A stretch of 64,000 bases of DNA, taken from contig NZ_WNLA01000001.1 of the NCBI RefSeq assembly GCF_009720865.1, forward strand, positions 186,001 to 250,000, given 5' to 3'. The notes under the pieces were generated by a model. It was not told the DNA's origin. It worked only from the letters and a program-made list of their open reading frames with translations, and did not search any database. This DNA comes from Pseudoduganella ginsengisoli (GTDB taxonomy: Bacteria > Pseudomonadota > Gammaproteobacteria > Burkholderiales > Burkholderiaceae_D). Below, piece after piece: positions 52,111 through 61,885 of the stretch (its first letter is position 1; the number at the start of each line of letters is the position of its first letter). Position numbers and translations under genes: made by a program.

Positions 52111-52853
52111 TCGCAGACGATGAACCGCTGCTGCGTGAACACTTGCGCAGCCAGCTGGCGAACCTGTGGCCCAGCCTCATATTGACGCCGGATGCCCGCA
52201 ATGGCATGGAAGTGCTGGAACTGTTCGAAACGCACCAGCCGCAGATTGTGTTTCTCGACGTTCGCATGCCCGGCATGGATGGCATCAGCGCGGCGCGCGC
52301 GTTGGCCCGCCGTGCCCACATCGTGTTCATCACAGCCTACGAACAATATGCGGTGCAGGCATTCGAGCAAGGGGCCATTGATTACCTGCTCAAGCCGCTC
52401 GAACCGAAACGGCTGTCGGACACCATCGCGCGCCTGCAGGAACGCGTGTCCGCCCCGTTCGCGGCCAATGCAGCGCTCGATGCGCTGCTGAAAAAAATGT
52501 CAGCCGGCAGCCAGGCGGCGCCGCGCAAATGGCTGCAATGGATCAAGGCGTCCGTTGGCAGCGGCATCCGCCTGATTCCCGTTGAAGAGGTGGCGTTCCT
52601 GCGGGCGGAAGACAAGTACACGCTGGTGGCGTGGGGCGGCGGCGAAGCGCTGATCCGCAAAGGCATCAAGGAATTATCAGAAGAACTCGACCCGGACACC
52701 TTTGTTCAAATACACCGCTCCGCCATCGTCAACCTGCATTACGTGCAGGAAGTGGTACGCGGCGTGAATGAAACGGCTGACGTCCACTTGCGGGGCCGGC
52801 CGGAAGTGCTGCCGGTCAGCCGCAGCTACCTGCACCACTTCCGGCAAATGTAG
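52089..52853 (+). CDS. LytTR-type response regulator
   Basis: A 254-residue regulator. Receiver domain ~1-120 with D57 in IVFLDVRMPGMDGI, Thr in FITAYEQYAVQAF and Lys in YLLKPLEPKRL. The LytTR DNA-binding domain covers ~150-250 (IPVEEVAFLRAEDKYTLVAW, DTFVQIHRSAIVNLHYVQEV, GRPEVLPVSRSYLHHF). It overlaps the kinase gene by 22 bp, and GGAAC precedes its ATG. Its stop is only 2 bp from the convergent amylase stop. Possible targets include the alpha-glucan genes next to it, but nothing in the sequence proves this. Confidence 0.93.
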   Translation: MSPITALIADDEPLLREHLRSQLANLWPSLILTPDARNGMEVLELFETHQPQIVFLDVRMPGMDGISAARALARRAHIVFITAYEQYAVQAFEQGAIDYLLKPLEPKRLSDTIARLQERVSAPFAANAALDALLKKMSAGSQAAPRKWLQWIKASVGSGIRLIPVEEVAFLRAEDKYTLVAWGGGEALIRKGIKELSEELDPDTFVQIHRSAIVNLHYVQEVVRGVNETADVHLRGRPEVLPVSRSYLHHFRQM

Positions 52854-52855
52854 GC

Positions 52856-54535
52856 TTACTTCGCTATCAGCGCCACGCCGCCCTTCACCGGCAACGTCAC
52901 CACGCCGTCTTTCACCACGGCGCTGCCGCCCGAATAGTAATCCTTCACTTTCGTGCCATCGGCAAAAGCACCGCCCACTTTGATGGTGGTTTTCGCACCA
53001 GAGGGCACATCCAGCGCCACCACCACCTGGTCGCTGATACCGTTTTTCGAATACGTACGCTTGAACGTGTACGGGCCGTCGGCAATCTTTTCATGCACGC
53101 CGGCGCCAACGGCCGGGTGCGCGCTGCGGAACAATCCCAGCTTGCTGTAGTGGGCGCGCACGTCGGCAATCCTGTAGCCTTCGCGGCGTGCATTCAGCGC
53201 CAGTTCGTCCCAGTTCATGAACGAGCGCAGCTTCGCATCGCCCTGCGCATCGCTCCAGTTCAACAGACGCGCCGTCTCGTCGCCATAATAAATTTGCGCT
53301 GCGCCCGGCGCCAGCAGCAGCTTGTTCGCTGTTTCGAACGGCTTGACGCGCGCCGGGTCGAACGGGCCGCCATCGTCGTGCGACGCCGTATAGTTCAATA
53401 CCGAGTTGCCCGCCAGCGGCCCTTGCAGCGCCGCATTGTATTTACTGAACAGCGTCTCGTAATCCTGCTTCGCATCCCACACGAGGCCAAAGTTGATCAT
53501 GCTGTCGAAGCCGAACTTGTAAAAGTCGACCATCTCCCCATCGCCCATATTGAAGCCGTGGCCATCAGAGATGTTGTAGCCATAAACTTCCGCCAGCATG
53601 AAGAACTTGCCGTCGCCCAGCACCTTGGCCGGGTTGGCGCGCTTCCAGTCGTCGTGCGCCGCCTCCGCCACCGTGCGCAATTCCTTCCACGCGGCCGGTT
53701 CAACGTGCTTGACGGTGTCGGCGCGGAAGCCGTCCACGCCAAATTTGCGCACCCAGTCCGCATGCCACTTCATCAGGTAATAGCGCGGCGCGCGCGGATA
53801 GCCGGTGCGGGCAAAGAATGCATCGAGTTCACTGACTTCCTTGTCATAGCGCCCTTCCGCCTTCCACTTCGCCACCAGGAAAGGCGGCAGCGCCACGTTG
53901 GCATTGCTGTCCGTGCGAACGTCCGGCAAACCCTTCACCAGCGTGCAGTCGACATTCGTGGCCGTGCTTTTAAACGTGCACGTGGGGTCCATCCGCACCC
54001 ATTCGGCCGGCCACACGTCAGGTAATGCGGCGCCGGCAGGCTCCGTGTGGTTCATCACGACGTCCAGCAGCACGCGCATGCCGCGCGCGTGGGCTGCTTC
54101 CACCATGTCGCGGAAATCCTGTTCCGTGCCCAGGTTGGCGTCAACCGCCGTCCAGTCATGCGTCCAGTAGCCGTGGAAACCGTACGAACGGCCCGTGCCT
54201 TCATCGGTGCTGCCGTGCGCCTGTTCCACCGGTGGCGTCAGCCACAGTACGTCGATGCCGAGGCTGTCGAAATAACCGGACTTGATTTTCTCCGTCACGC
54301 CTTTTAAATCGCCGCCCATGTAGCCGCGCAGCGGCGCCGCATCCGCCTTGCGGCCATAAGCGAGGTCATTGCTTTTATCGGCGTTTTGAAAGCGGTCCGT
54401 CACGATGAAATAGACGGTAGCGTTCTCCCACAGGAATGGCTTGGCTGCTGCTGTCTTGACCGGGGCTGCCGCACTGGCGGGAGCGGCGGCGCCCAGCAGC
54501 AGGGCCAGGGACAGGGCGATGGGAGTACGCTTCAT
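52856..54535 (-). CDS. Exported GH13 alpha-amylase
   Basis: A 559-residue exported alpha-amylase. Signal peptide ends near residue 23 (LLGAAAPASAAA). Region I is LLDVVMNHT, region II GFRADTVKHVE with nucleophile D273, region III FMLAEVYG with acid/base E316, and region IV TASHDD with D387. The N-terminal YFIVTDRFQNADKSND and the CTF..VDCT segment (probable disulfide) recall periplasmic MalS-type amylases. It would cut alpha-1,4 linkages of starch or maltodextrin. It is the last gene of the minus-strand run MFS-pgm-amylase, 15 bp after pgm. Its stop faces the LytTR regulator stop with a 2-bp gap. Confidence 0.94.
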   Translation of the reverse strand: MKRTPIALSLALLLGAAAPASAAAPVKTAAAKPFLWENATVYFIVTDRFQNADKSNDLAYGRKADAAPLRGYMGGDLKGVTEKIKSGYFDSLGIDVLWLTPPVEQAHGSTDEGTGRSYGFHGYWTHDWTAVDANLGTEQDFRDMVEAAHARGMRVLLDVVMNHTEPAGAALPDVWPAEWVRMDPTCTFKSTATNVDCTLVKGLPDVRTDSNANVALPPFLVAKWKAEGRYDKEVSELDAFFARTGYPRAPRYYLMKWHADWVRKFGVDGFRADTVKHVEPAAWKELRTVAEAAHDDWKRANPAKVLGDGKFFMLAEVYGYNISDGHGFNMGDGEMVDFYKFGFDSMINFGLVWDAKQDYETLFSKYNAALQGPLAGNSVLNYTASHDDGGPFDPARVKPFETANKLLLAPGAAQIYYGDETARLLNWSDAQGDAKLRSFMNWDELALNARREGYRIADVRAHYSKLGLFRSAHPAVGAGVHEKIADGPYTFKRTYSKNGISDQVVVALDVPSGAKTTIKVGGAFADGTKVKDYYSGGSAVVKDGVVTLPVKGGVALIAK

Positions 54536-54550
54536 AACATCCTTTCGTGA

Positions 54551-56227
<1,677 letters not shown>

Positions 56228-56313
56228 TCAAAGCCCGGCGGCGTGCTGCCTTTTTAGCATTTTTGCAGGCAAAGCGGCGTCCCGAAGACTGCCGCGATTG
56301 CAGGAAAGAGGAA

Positions 56314-57663
56314 TTACGACGCTTTTTGCAACGCTTCCGGCGCGCTGGCGCGGCGCGCCACCGGTTCACGCACCATCATAGACAGCAGGCCGCCAATGAT
56401 CATCGAGGCGCCGCCCAGCGCCAGCGTGCTGGCGGCGTGGCCATCGAACATGTTCTTGGTGACAAAGCCCAGCAACAGCCCGGAAGCGATTTGCGGGATC
56501 ACGATGAAGAAGTTGAATACGCCCATGTAAAAGCCCATGCGGTGCGCAGGCAAGGCTGCTGCCAGGATCGAGTAAGGCATGGTCAGGATCGATGCCCACG
56601 CAATGCCCACACCGATCATCGGCACCATCAGCATATTGATGCTGTGGATGGCCATGATGCTCATCAGCGATACGCCGCCAATCACCAGGCACACCATGTG
56701 CACGAAGCGGCGGCTGGTGTAGCGGGCGAAGACCGGCAAAACAAAGGCGGCCAGTGCGGATACGCCGCTGTACACGGCAAACATCTTGCCGATCCAGTTG
56801 CCCGCTTCCTGGTAAGCCGCCGATTGCGCATCGGTGGTGCCGAACACGTTGTCGGCCACGGCGCCCGTCGTATAGATCCACATGGCGAACAGGGCGATCC
56901 ACGTAAAGAATTGCACAAACGCCAGCTGCACCATGGTCTTCGGCATACGGAACAGGCCACCGAAGATTTCCGCCATCGCGTGGCCCACGCCCAGCTGGCG
57001 CTCGGCGCGGAACTTTGCCACGTCGTCCGGCGGGATTTCCGTCGTCGTGAACGTGGTCCACAGCACGGCAATCGCATACGCCGCACCGCCCACATAGAAC
57101 GAGTAGCGCACGGTGTCAGGAATCGAGCCATTGACCGGCACATTGGACACGCCGAGGATATCGGCAAAAATGGCCGGCAGCAGCGAGGCAATCACGGCGC
57201 CGCAGCCAATGAAGAACGTTTGCATGGCAAAGCCGGTGGTCTGCTGCGATTCATCGAGCTTGTCGCCAACGAATGCGCGGAACGGTTCCATCGACACATT
57301 GATCGATGCATCCATCATCCACAGCACGGCAAATGCCGCCCACAGCGCCGTGCAATTGGGCAGCAGGAACAGCGCAATCGACGCCAGGATGGCGCCGATA
57401 AAGAAGAACGGACGGCGGCGGCCCCAGGCCGGGTGCCACGTATTGTCACTAAGGTAGCCAATCACCGGCTGCACCAGCAAGCCTGTCACGGGAGCGGCCA
57501 GCCAGAACAGCGGCAAGTCTTCCAGGCCCGCACCCAAGGTGGAGAAAATGCGGCTGGTGTTCGTGTTTTGCAGCGCAAAGCCGAACTGAATGCCGAAGAA
57601 GCCAAAGCTCATGTTCCAGAGCTGCCAGAACGTCAGCCTGGGCTTGGTGGAAGTCGTTTGCAT
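56314..57663 (-). CDS. SLC45/GPH-like sugar:proton symporter (maltodextrin/sucrose MFS)
   Basis: A 449-residue MFS transporter with twelve membrane segments. Signatures are WNMSFGFFGIQFGFALQNTN in TM1, PVIGYLSDNTWHPAWGRRRPFFFIG (motif A with RRRP) and MEPFRAFVGDKL. The pattern is that of the SLC45 disaccharide symporters, including bacterial maltose transporters such as Caulobacter MalY. It is followed by pgm and amylase in the same direction, and a copy of the shared operator lies upstream, so maltose or maltodextrin is the probable substrate. An AGG at -8 serves as a weak ribosome site. Confidence 0.9.
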   Translation of the reverse strand: MQTTSTKPRLTFWQLWNMSFGFFGIQFGFALQNTNTSRIFSTLGAGLEDLPLFWLAAPVTGLLVQPVIGYLSDNTWHPAWGRRRPFFFIGAILASIALFLLPNCTALWAAFAVLWMMDASINVSMEPFRAFVGDKLDESQQTTGFAMQTFFIGCGAVIASLLPAIFADILGVSNVPVNGSIPDTVRYSFYVGGAAYAIAVLWTTFTTTEIPPDDVAKFRAERQLGVGHAMAEIFGGLFRMPKTMVQLAFVQFFTWIALFAMWIYTTGAVADNVFGTTDAQSAAYQEAGNWIGKMFAVYSGVSALAAFVLPVFARYTSRRFVHMVCLVIGGVSLMSIMAIHSINMLMVPMIGVGIAWASILTMPYSILAAALPAHRMGFYMGVFNFFIVIPQIASGLLLGFVTKNMFDGHAASTLALGGASMIIGGLLSMMVREPVARRASAPEALQKAS

Positions 57664-57694
57664 GCTGCCTGTCCCCGCTTATAAGAATCAATTT

Positions 57695-57707
57695 GTAGTA
57701 AAGTAAC
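57695..57707. promoter_or_regulatory. Shared operator motif, copy c (weak)
   Basis: GTAGT-AAA-GTAAC; extended, TTGTAGTAAAGTAACA resembles the HexR-type site TGTAAT-N3-ATTACA. It is 32 bp before the MFS ATG, on the far side of the intergenic region from copy d. Confidence 0.45.
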
Positions 57708-57769
57708 ACTGTCCATATGGGGTGTCAACGTGAAAATACTGGACAAATTGTGCAGCAAAAGACAGAAAT

Positions 57770-57782
57770 GTAGTCGAACAAC
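57770..57782. promoter_or_regulatory. Shared operator motif, copy d
   Basis: GTAGT-CGA-ACAAC followed by ATAAAAA, one mismatch from a perfect inverted repeat, 94 bp before the GH31 ATG. The trailing ATAAA is shared with copies a and b. Confidence 0.55.
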
Positions 57783-57863
57783 ATAAAAATGGTGTTTTCC
57801 TGTACAGCAGGATTACAATGGCGCAGTTATATTCATAAACGCACACCCAGCCGCTGAATCCAT

Positions 57864-60266
57864 ATGACATTCCCTGCCCGCATCGCCCTTCCCCTGCTTT
57901 TGATGACAACACCGCTGGCCATGGCCCAGCAAGGCCGCACCTTTGAATCCGCTGCGATCAACAATGGCCGCCTGGAAGTTGCCACGTCCGATGGCGCTTA
58001 CCTGATCCGCGCGTATTCGCCGCACATCATGGAAACGTCGTTCGTGCCGAAAGGCGAAGCGTTCGACCCGGCTTCGCACGCCGTGGTGCTGGCGCCATCC
58101 AAAGACAGTGCGGCGCTGAAGGATGACGGCAGGCAGTTGACGTATGAGACGGGCGGCATCACGGTCACTATTACCAAATCGCCGTTCCGCATCGCCTACG
58201 CGTACAAGGGCAAGCCGCTGGTGGCGGAAAAACATGGCTACGTGAAGAAAGATGGGGCCGAAGCCATCGATTTTGAGCTGGATAAGGATGAAGCGCTGTA
58301 CGGCGCAGGCGCCCGCGCCACTGGCATGAACCGCCGCGGCCATCGCTTTGCCTTGTACAACCGCGCGCATTATGGCTATGACGACCATTCGGAATTGATG
58401 AATTTCACCCTGCCGATCGCGATGTCGTCCAAGCTGTATGCGCTGCACTTTGATAATGCCGCCATCGGCCACCTTGATTTCGACAGCAAGAAAGACAATA
58501 CGCTGGCGTATGAAACGATCAGCGGCCGCAAGACGTACCAGGTCATTGCGGGCGACAACTGGGACGATATCGTTGCCAGCTATACCAGCCTGACGGGCCG
58601 CCAGCCGCTGCCGCCACGCTGGGCGTTCGGCAACTTCGCCAGCCGCTTCGGCTATCACAGCGAACAGGAGGCGCGCGACGTCATTGGCAAATTCAAGGCC
58701 GACAAGATCCCGGTCGATGCCATCGTGTTTGACTTGTACTGGTTCGGCAAAGACATCAAAGGCACGATGGGCAACCTGGCGTGGGACAAGGATAACTTCC
58801 CGACGCCGAAAAAAATGGTGGCCGACTTCGCGGCACAGGGCGTGAAAACCGTACTGATTACGGAGCCATTCGTGCTGACCACGTCGTCGAAATGGCAGGA
58901 AGCCGTGGATAAGCAAGTGCTGGCCACCGATGGCAAAGGCGCACCGGCCAAATATGATTTTTACTTCGGCAACACGGGCATCGTCGACTTATATAAAGCC
59001 GAAGGGCGCGACTGGTTCTGGAATATTTATAAGAACCTGCGCAATGAATACGGCGTAGCCGGCTGGTGGGGCGACCTGGGCGAACCGGAAGTGCATCCAA
59101 CGTGGGTGCGCCATGGCGCCAATGGGGCGCTGGGCGCCGATCAGGTCCACAACATCTATGGCCACGACTGGGCGCGCCTGATCCATGAAGGCTACCGCAA
59201 GGACTTCCCGAACGAACGCCCATTCATCCTGATGCGCGCCGGCTACTCGGGTTCGCAGCGCTTTGGCCTGATCCCGTGGACGGGTGACGTCAACCGCAGC
59301 TGGGGCGGTTTGACGTCGCAGCCGGAAATTGCACTGCAAATGGGCATGCAGGGTATCGGTTACATGCATTCGGACCTGGGCGGTTTTGCCAATGCCTACC
59401 TGGACGACGAACTGTACACGCGCTGGCTGCAATATGGCGTGTTCACGCCGATGTTCCGTCCGCACGCCCAGCAGGAAGTGCCGTCCGAAGCCGTGTTCCG
59501 CGAGCAGGCAACCAAAGAACTGGCCCGCGCTGCGATCCGCCTGCGTTACAGCCTGCTGCCCTATAACTACACGGCGGCTTTCGACAACAGCCAGACTGGC
59601 GCGCCGCTGATGCGCTCGATGCTGTTTGAAGAGCCGGACAATGAAAACGCCCGCGGCTATGCTGCTTCCTACCTGTGGGGCCGCGACTTCGTTGTCGCCC
59701 CCATCACGGAACCGGGCGCGCGCCGCAAGGAAGTGTATCTGCCCAAGACCAGCGCTGCGTGGTTTGATTTCAATACAGGCCGCCGCTACAACGGCGGCAT
59801 TACGGCCGTGGTGCCGTTGGCGCTGGACCATATCCCCGTATTTGTGCGAGGCGGCGCGTTTATCCCGATGGTGCAGCCGGTGCAAAGCACGCGGGATTAT
59901 TCGACGCGCAAACTGGAACTGCATTACTGGCACGACGCGGCCATCGCCTCCGGCAATGGCAAGCTGTATGACGATGATGGCGCCACGCCGGATGCGTACG
60001 CCAAAGGCCAGTATGAAATCGTGCGCTTTACCAGTGCGTTGAAGGGCAAGGAACTGGCGATCAGCGTGGCTTCGGAAACGGGGGCGCATTACCAGCGCAC
60101 GGACCGTTCCGTGGCGCTGACCGTACACAACGTGGACGCCAAACCTGCGCGCGTGCTGGTCGACGGCCTGCCGGTGAAGTCCACGTGGGATGCGAAGACG
60201 CACAATCTCAACATCGGCATCGATATGGGCAAGCGTGACCATGCTGCTGTCGCCATTTCACTGTAA
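57864..60266 (+). CDS. Exported GH31 enzyme, probably oligosaccharide 4-alpha-glucosyltransferase or alpha-glucosidase
   Basis: An 800-residue GH31 protein. Signal peptide ends near residue 22 (LLMTTPLAMAQQ). The N-terminal beta-sandwich is followed by the barrel with nucleophile D404 in GWWGDLGEPE and acid/base D475 in WTGDVNRSW; beta domains end the protein. The GDLGEPE form, rather than the usual WxDMNE, is that of the Cellvibrio japonicus Agd31B group, whose nucleophile and acid/base are at 412 and 480 and which transfers glucosyl units between maltooligosaccharides. By analogy this enzyme may remodel maltodextrins in the periplasm. It is divergent from the sugar MFS and followed after 12 bp by an esterase gene. 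Confidence 0.92.
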   Translation: MTFPARIALPLLLMTTPLAMAQQGRTFESAAINNGRLEVATSDGAYLIRAYSPHIMETSFVPKGEAFDPASHAVVLAPSKDSAALKDDGRQLTYETGGITVTITKSPFRIAYAYKGKPLVAEKHGYVKKDGAEAIDFELDKDEALYGAGARATGMNRRGHRFALYNRAHYGYDDHSELMNFTLPIAMSSKLYALHFDNAAIGHLDFDSKKDNTLAYETISGRKTYQVIAGDNWDDIVASYTSLTGRQPLPPRWAFGNFASRFGYHSEQEARDVIGKFKADKIPVDAIVFDLYWFGKDIKGTMGNLAWDKDNFPTPKKMVADFAAQGVKTVLITEPFVLTTSSKWQEAVDKQVLATDGKGAPAKYDFYFGNTGIVDLYKAEGRDWFWNIYKNLRNEYGVAGWWGDLGEPEVHPTWVRHGANGALGADQVHNIYGHDWARLIHEGYRKDFPNERPFILMRAGYSGSQRFGLIPWTGDVNRSWGGLTSQPEIALQMGMQGIGYMHSDLGGFANAYLDDELYTRWLQYGVFTPMFRPHAQQEVPSEAVFREQATKELARAAIRLRYSLLPYNYTAAFDNSQTGAPLMRSMLFEEPDNENARGYAASYLWGRDFVVAPITEPGARRKEVYLPKTSAAWFDFNTGRRYNGGITAVVPLALDHIPVFVRGGAFIPMVQPVQSTRDYSTRKLELHYWHDAAIASGNGKLYDDDGATPDAYAKGQYEIVRFTSALKGKELAISVASETGAHYQRTDRSVALTVHNVDAKPARVLVDGLPVKSTWDAKTHNLNIGIDMGKRDHAAVAISL

Positions 60267-60278
60267 CGGGGGCCGCTG

Positions 60279-61178
60279 ATGTTGAAACCATTACTGTTGT
60301 CCGCAGCCCTGCTGGCAGCCTTGCCGTCGTTTGCCGCCGAAGTGCCCAAAGTCGAATCCGGCCACATCGAGCGGCTGGAACAATTCCCGTCGCGCTTTAT
60401 TGATGCGCGCAATGTCGATGTGTGGCTGCCGGCCGGCTATGACGGTAAAAAGCGCTACAAGGTGCTGTACATGCACGATGGCCAGATGCTGTACGACGCG
60501 GCCACCACGTGGAACAAGCAAGAGTGGCAAGTCGATGAAGTACTGGGCAAGTTGATCCGCGACGGCAAGGTGCCGGACACCATCGTGGTCGGCGTGTGGA
60601 ACAGCGATAAATACCGCCATCCCGAATACTTCCCGCAAAAGGCGCTGGACTATGTGCCGCAGGAAGCGCGCAAAAACATTATCGAACGCGCGCTGGGCGG
60701 CAAGCCGCGCGCGGACGATTACCTGCGCTTCCTCGTGCAGGAATTGAAGCCGGCCATCGACAAGAAATATGCGACGCTGACCGGCCGCGATGACACGGCC
60801 ATCATGGGCTCCAGCATGGGCGGATTGATTTCACTGTACGCCATCAGCGAATATCCTGACGTGTTTGGCGCGGCAGGCTGCGTGTCCACGCACTGGCCCG
60901 GCGCAGGCGGCCAGAACGCCGTGATGCCGCTGGGCTTCTTCAACTACATGCAAGCCAAACTGCCGGATGCGAAGACGCACCGCATCTACATGGACCACGG
61001 CGACCAGACCATCGACGCGCTGTACGGTGTGCACCAGGCGTTCGCCGATATCCTCGTGCGCGAGCATGGGTATGACGACAAGCACTTCCTCAGCAAGGCG
61101 TATCCCGGCACGGACCACAGCGAGAAATCGTGGGCGGCGAGGCTGGCCACGCCGCTGGAATTCTTGCTAGCAAAGTAA
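60279..61178 (+). CDS. Exported esterase of the alpha/beta-hydrolase (esterase D/IroE-like) type
   Basis: A 299-residue exported hydrolase. Signal peptide MLKPLLLSAALLAALPSFAA. The fold shows VWLPAGYDGKKRYKVLYMHD (oxyanion strand), the nucleophile elbow GSSMGG with Ser near 174, an acid in the MDHGDQTID region and a His in the C-terminal GTDHSEKSW. The motif and length match the putative esterase PF00756 family, which includes feruloyl/acetyl-xylan esterases and IroE. The gene follows GH31 by 12 bp and is followed by a terminator, so it is in the alpha-glucan operon; a deacylase acting on modified oligosaccharide is possible, not shown. Confidence 0.9.
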   Translation: MLKPLLLSAALLAALPSFAAEVPKVESGHIERLEQFPSRFIDARNVDVWLPAGYDGKKRYKVLYMHDGQMLYDAATTWNKQEWQVDEVLGKLIRDGKVPDTIVVGVWNSDKYRHPEYFPQKALDYVPQEARKNIIERALGGKPRADDYLRFLVQELKPAIDKKYATLTGRDDTAIMGSSMGGLISLYAISEYPDVFGAAGCVSTHWPGAGGQNAVMPLGFFNYMQAKLPDAKTHRIYMDHGDQTIDALYGVHQAFADILVREHGYDDKHFLSKAYPGTDHSEKSWAARLATPLEFLLAK

Positions 61179-61188
61179 TATTTGCTGT

Positions 61189-61215
61189 CCCGCCACGGCT
61201 GGGTGGCGGGTTTTC
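61189..61215 (+). terminator. Terminator of the GH31-esterase operon
   Basis: CCCGCCAC, 6-nt loop, GTGGCGGG, then TTTTCG, 10 bp after the esterase stop. Confidence 0.8.
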
Positions 61216-61316
61216 GTCACTTTTTCCTACACCACACCAATCGCCATTCCGACATGGCATACTACCGGCTCGCGCTAAGATTTCCATACTGTGATATATC
61301 GACGAGGGAGCCGATA

Positions 61317-61502
61317 ATGATTGACTCAAAGAAACCTCAGCCAGCCAGCACCAGCGATGCAAACCGCCGCCACCGCACGTCGGAAAAAGCCGATGAAAAA
61401 GCCAACGGTGGCGCTATCGGCGAAACCGACCGCCACCAGCGCTTGCCGCGCGACGAAGACCTCCCCTACAGTACGGGCAAACAGCGCAGACTCGATTACT
61501 GA
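61317..61502 (+). CDS. Small disordered hydrophilic protein
   Basis: A 61-residue, strongly hydrophilic protein (IDSKKPQPASTSDANRRHRT, EKADEKANGGAIGETDRHQR, LPRDEDLPYSTGKQRRLDY) without hydrophobic segments or Cys; predicted disordered. GAGGGAG lies 7-13 nt before ATG 61317, and a perfect terminator follows the stop, so it looks like a real monocistronic gene. No family is recognised. Confidence 0.6.
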   Translation: MIDSKKPQPASTSDANRRHRTSEKADEKANGGAIGETDRHQRLPRDEDLPYSTGKQRRLDY

Positions 61503-61537
61503 ATCGGCCGCTCAGCGAGGTCCTTTAACAACACAAC

Positions 61538-61568
61538 ACGGGCAGCACAGTGCTGCCCGTTGCTGTTT
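61538..61568 (+). terminator. Perfect-palindrome terminator
   Basis: ACGGGCAGCAC-A-GTGCTGCCCGT, two 11-nt arms around a single base (so the real loop is a few bases larger), followed by TGCTGTTTT. It ends the small gene at 61317-61502. Confidence 0.8.
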
Positions 61569-61615
61569 TGACCACCCATCGTTAGAATCCGCGGCATTCC
61601 AGGTTTTTTGACACC

Positions 61616-61885
61616 ATGCCGCGCTCTCCCCTTGCCATCGCCGTATCACGTGCATGCGCTGCCCTCATCGGTGGCTATGCATTTGCCGCCACCTCCTCCG
61701 CACTGCTGGCCACTTGCCTGCCATTGACCCGCGCCGACGCCGTCGTGGCAGCCACGCTGCTGTCATTTGCCCTGTATGCCGCTGCCGCCTTGCGCGCGTT
61801 TGCCGCGCCCAGCGCGTGGCGCGCGTGGGGGGAATTATTGCTGCCCGCGGCGGCCATGGCGCTGGCGGTGAAGGGGCTCGCATGA
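61616..61885 (+). CDS. DUF3649 small membrane protein
   Basis: An 89-residue protein with three hydrophobic helices (LIGGYAFAATSSALLATCL, ADAVVAATLLSFALYAAAAL, ELLLPAAAMALAVKGL). The order DUF3649, PepSY-domain protein, DUF3325 is a known cluster that accompanies iron-siderophore uptake in betaproteobacteria. Start ATG 61616 has no strong ribosome site. Its stop overlaps the next start by ATGA. Confidence 0.82.
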   Translation: MPRSPLAIAVSRACAALIGGYAFAATSSALLATCLPLTRADAVVAATLLSFALYAAAALRAFAAPSAWRAWGELLLPAAAMALAVKGLA

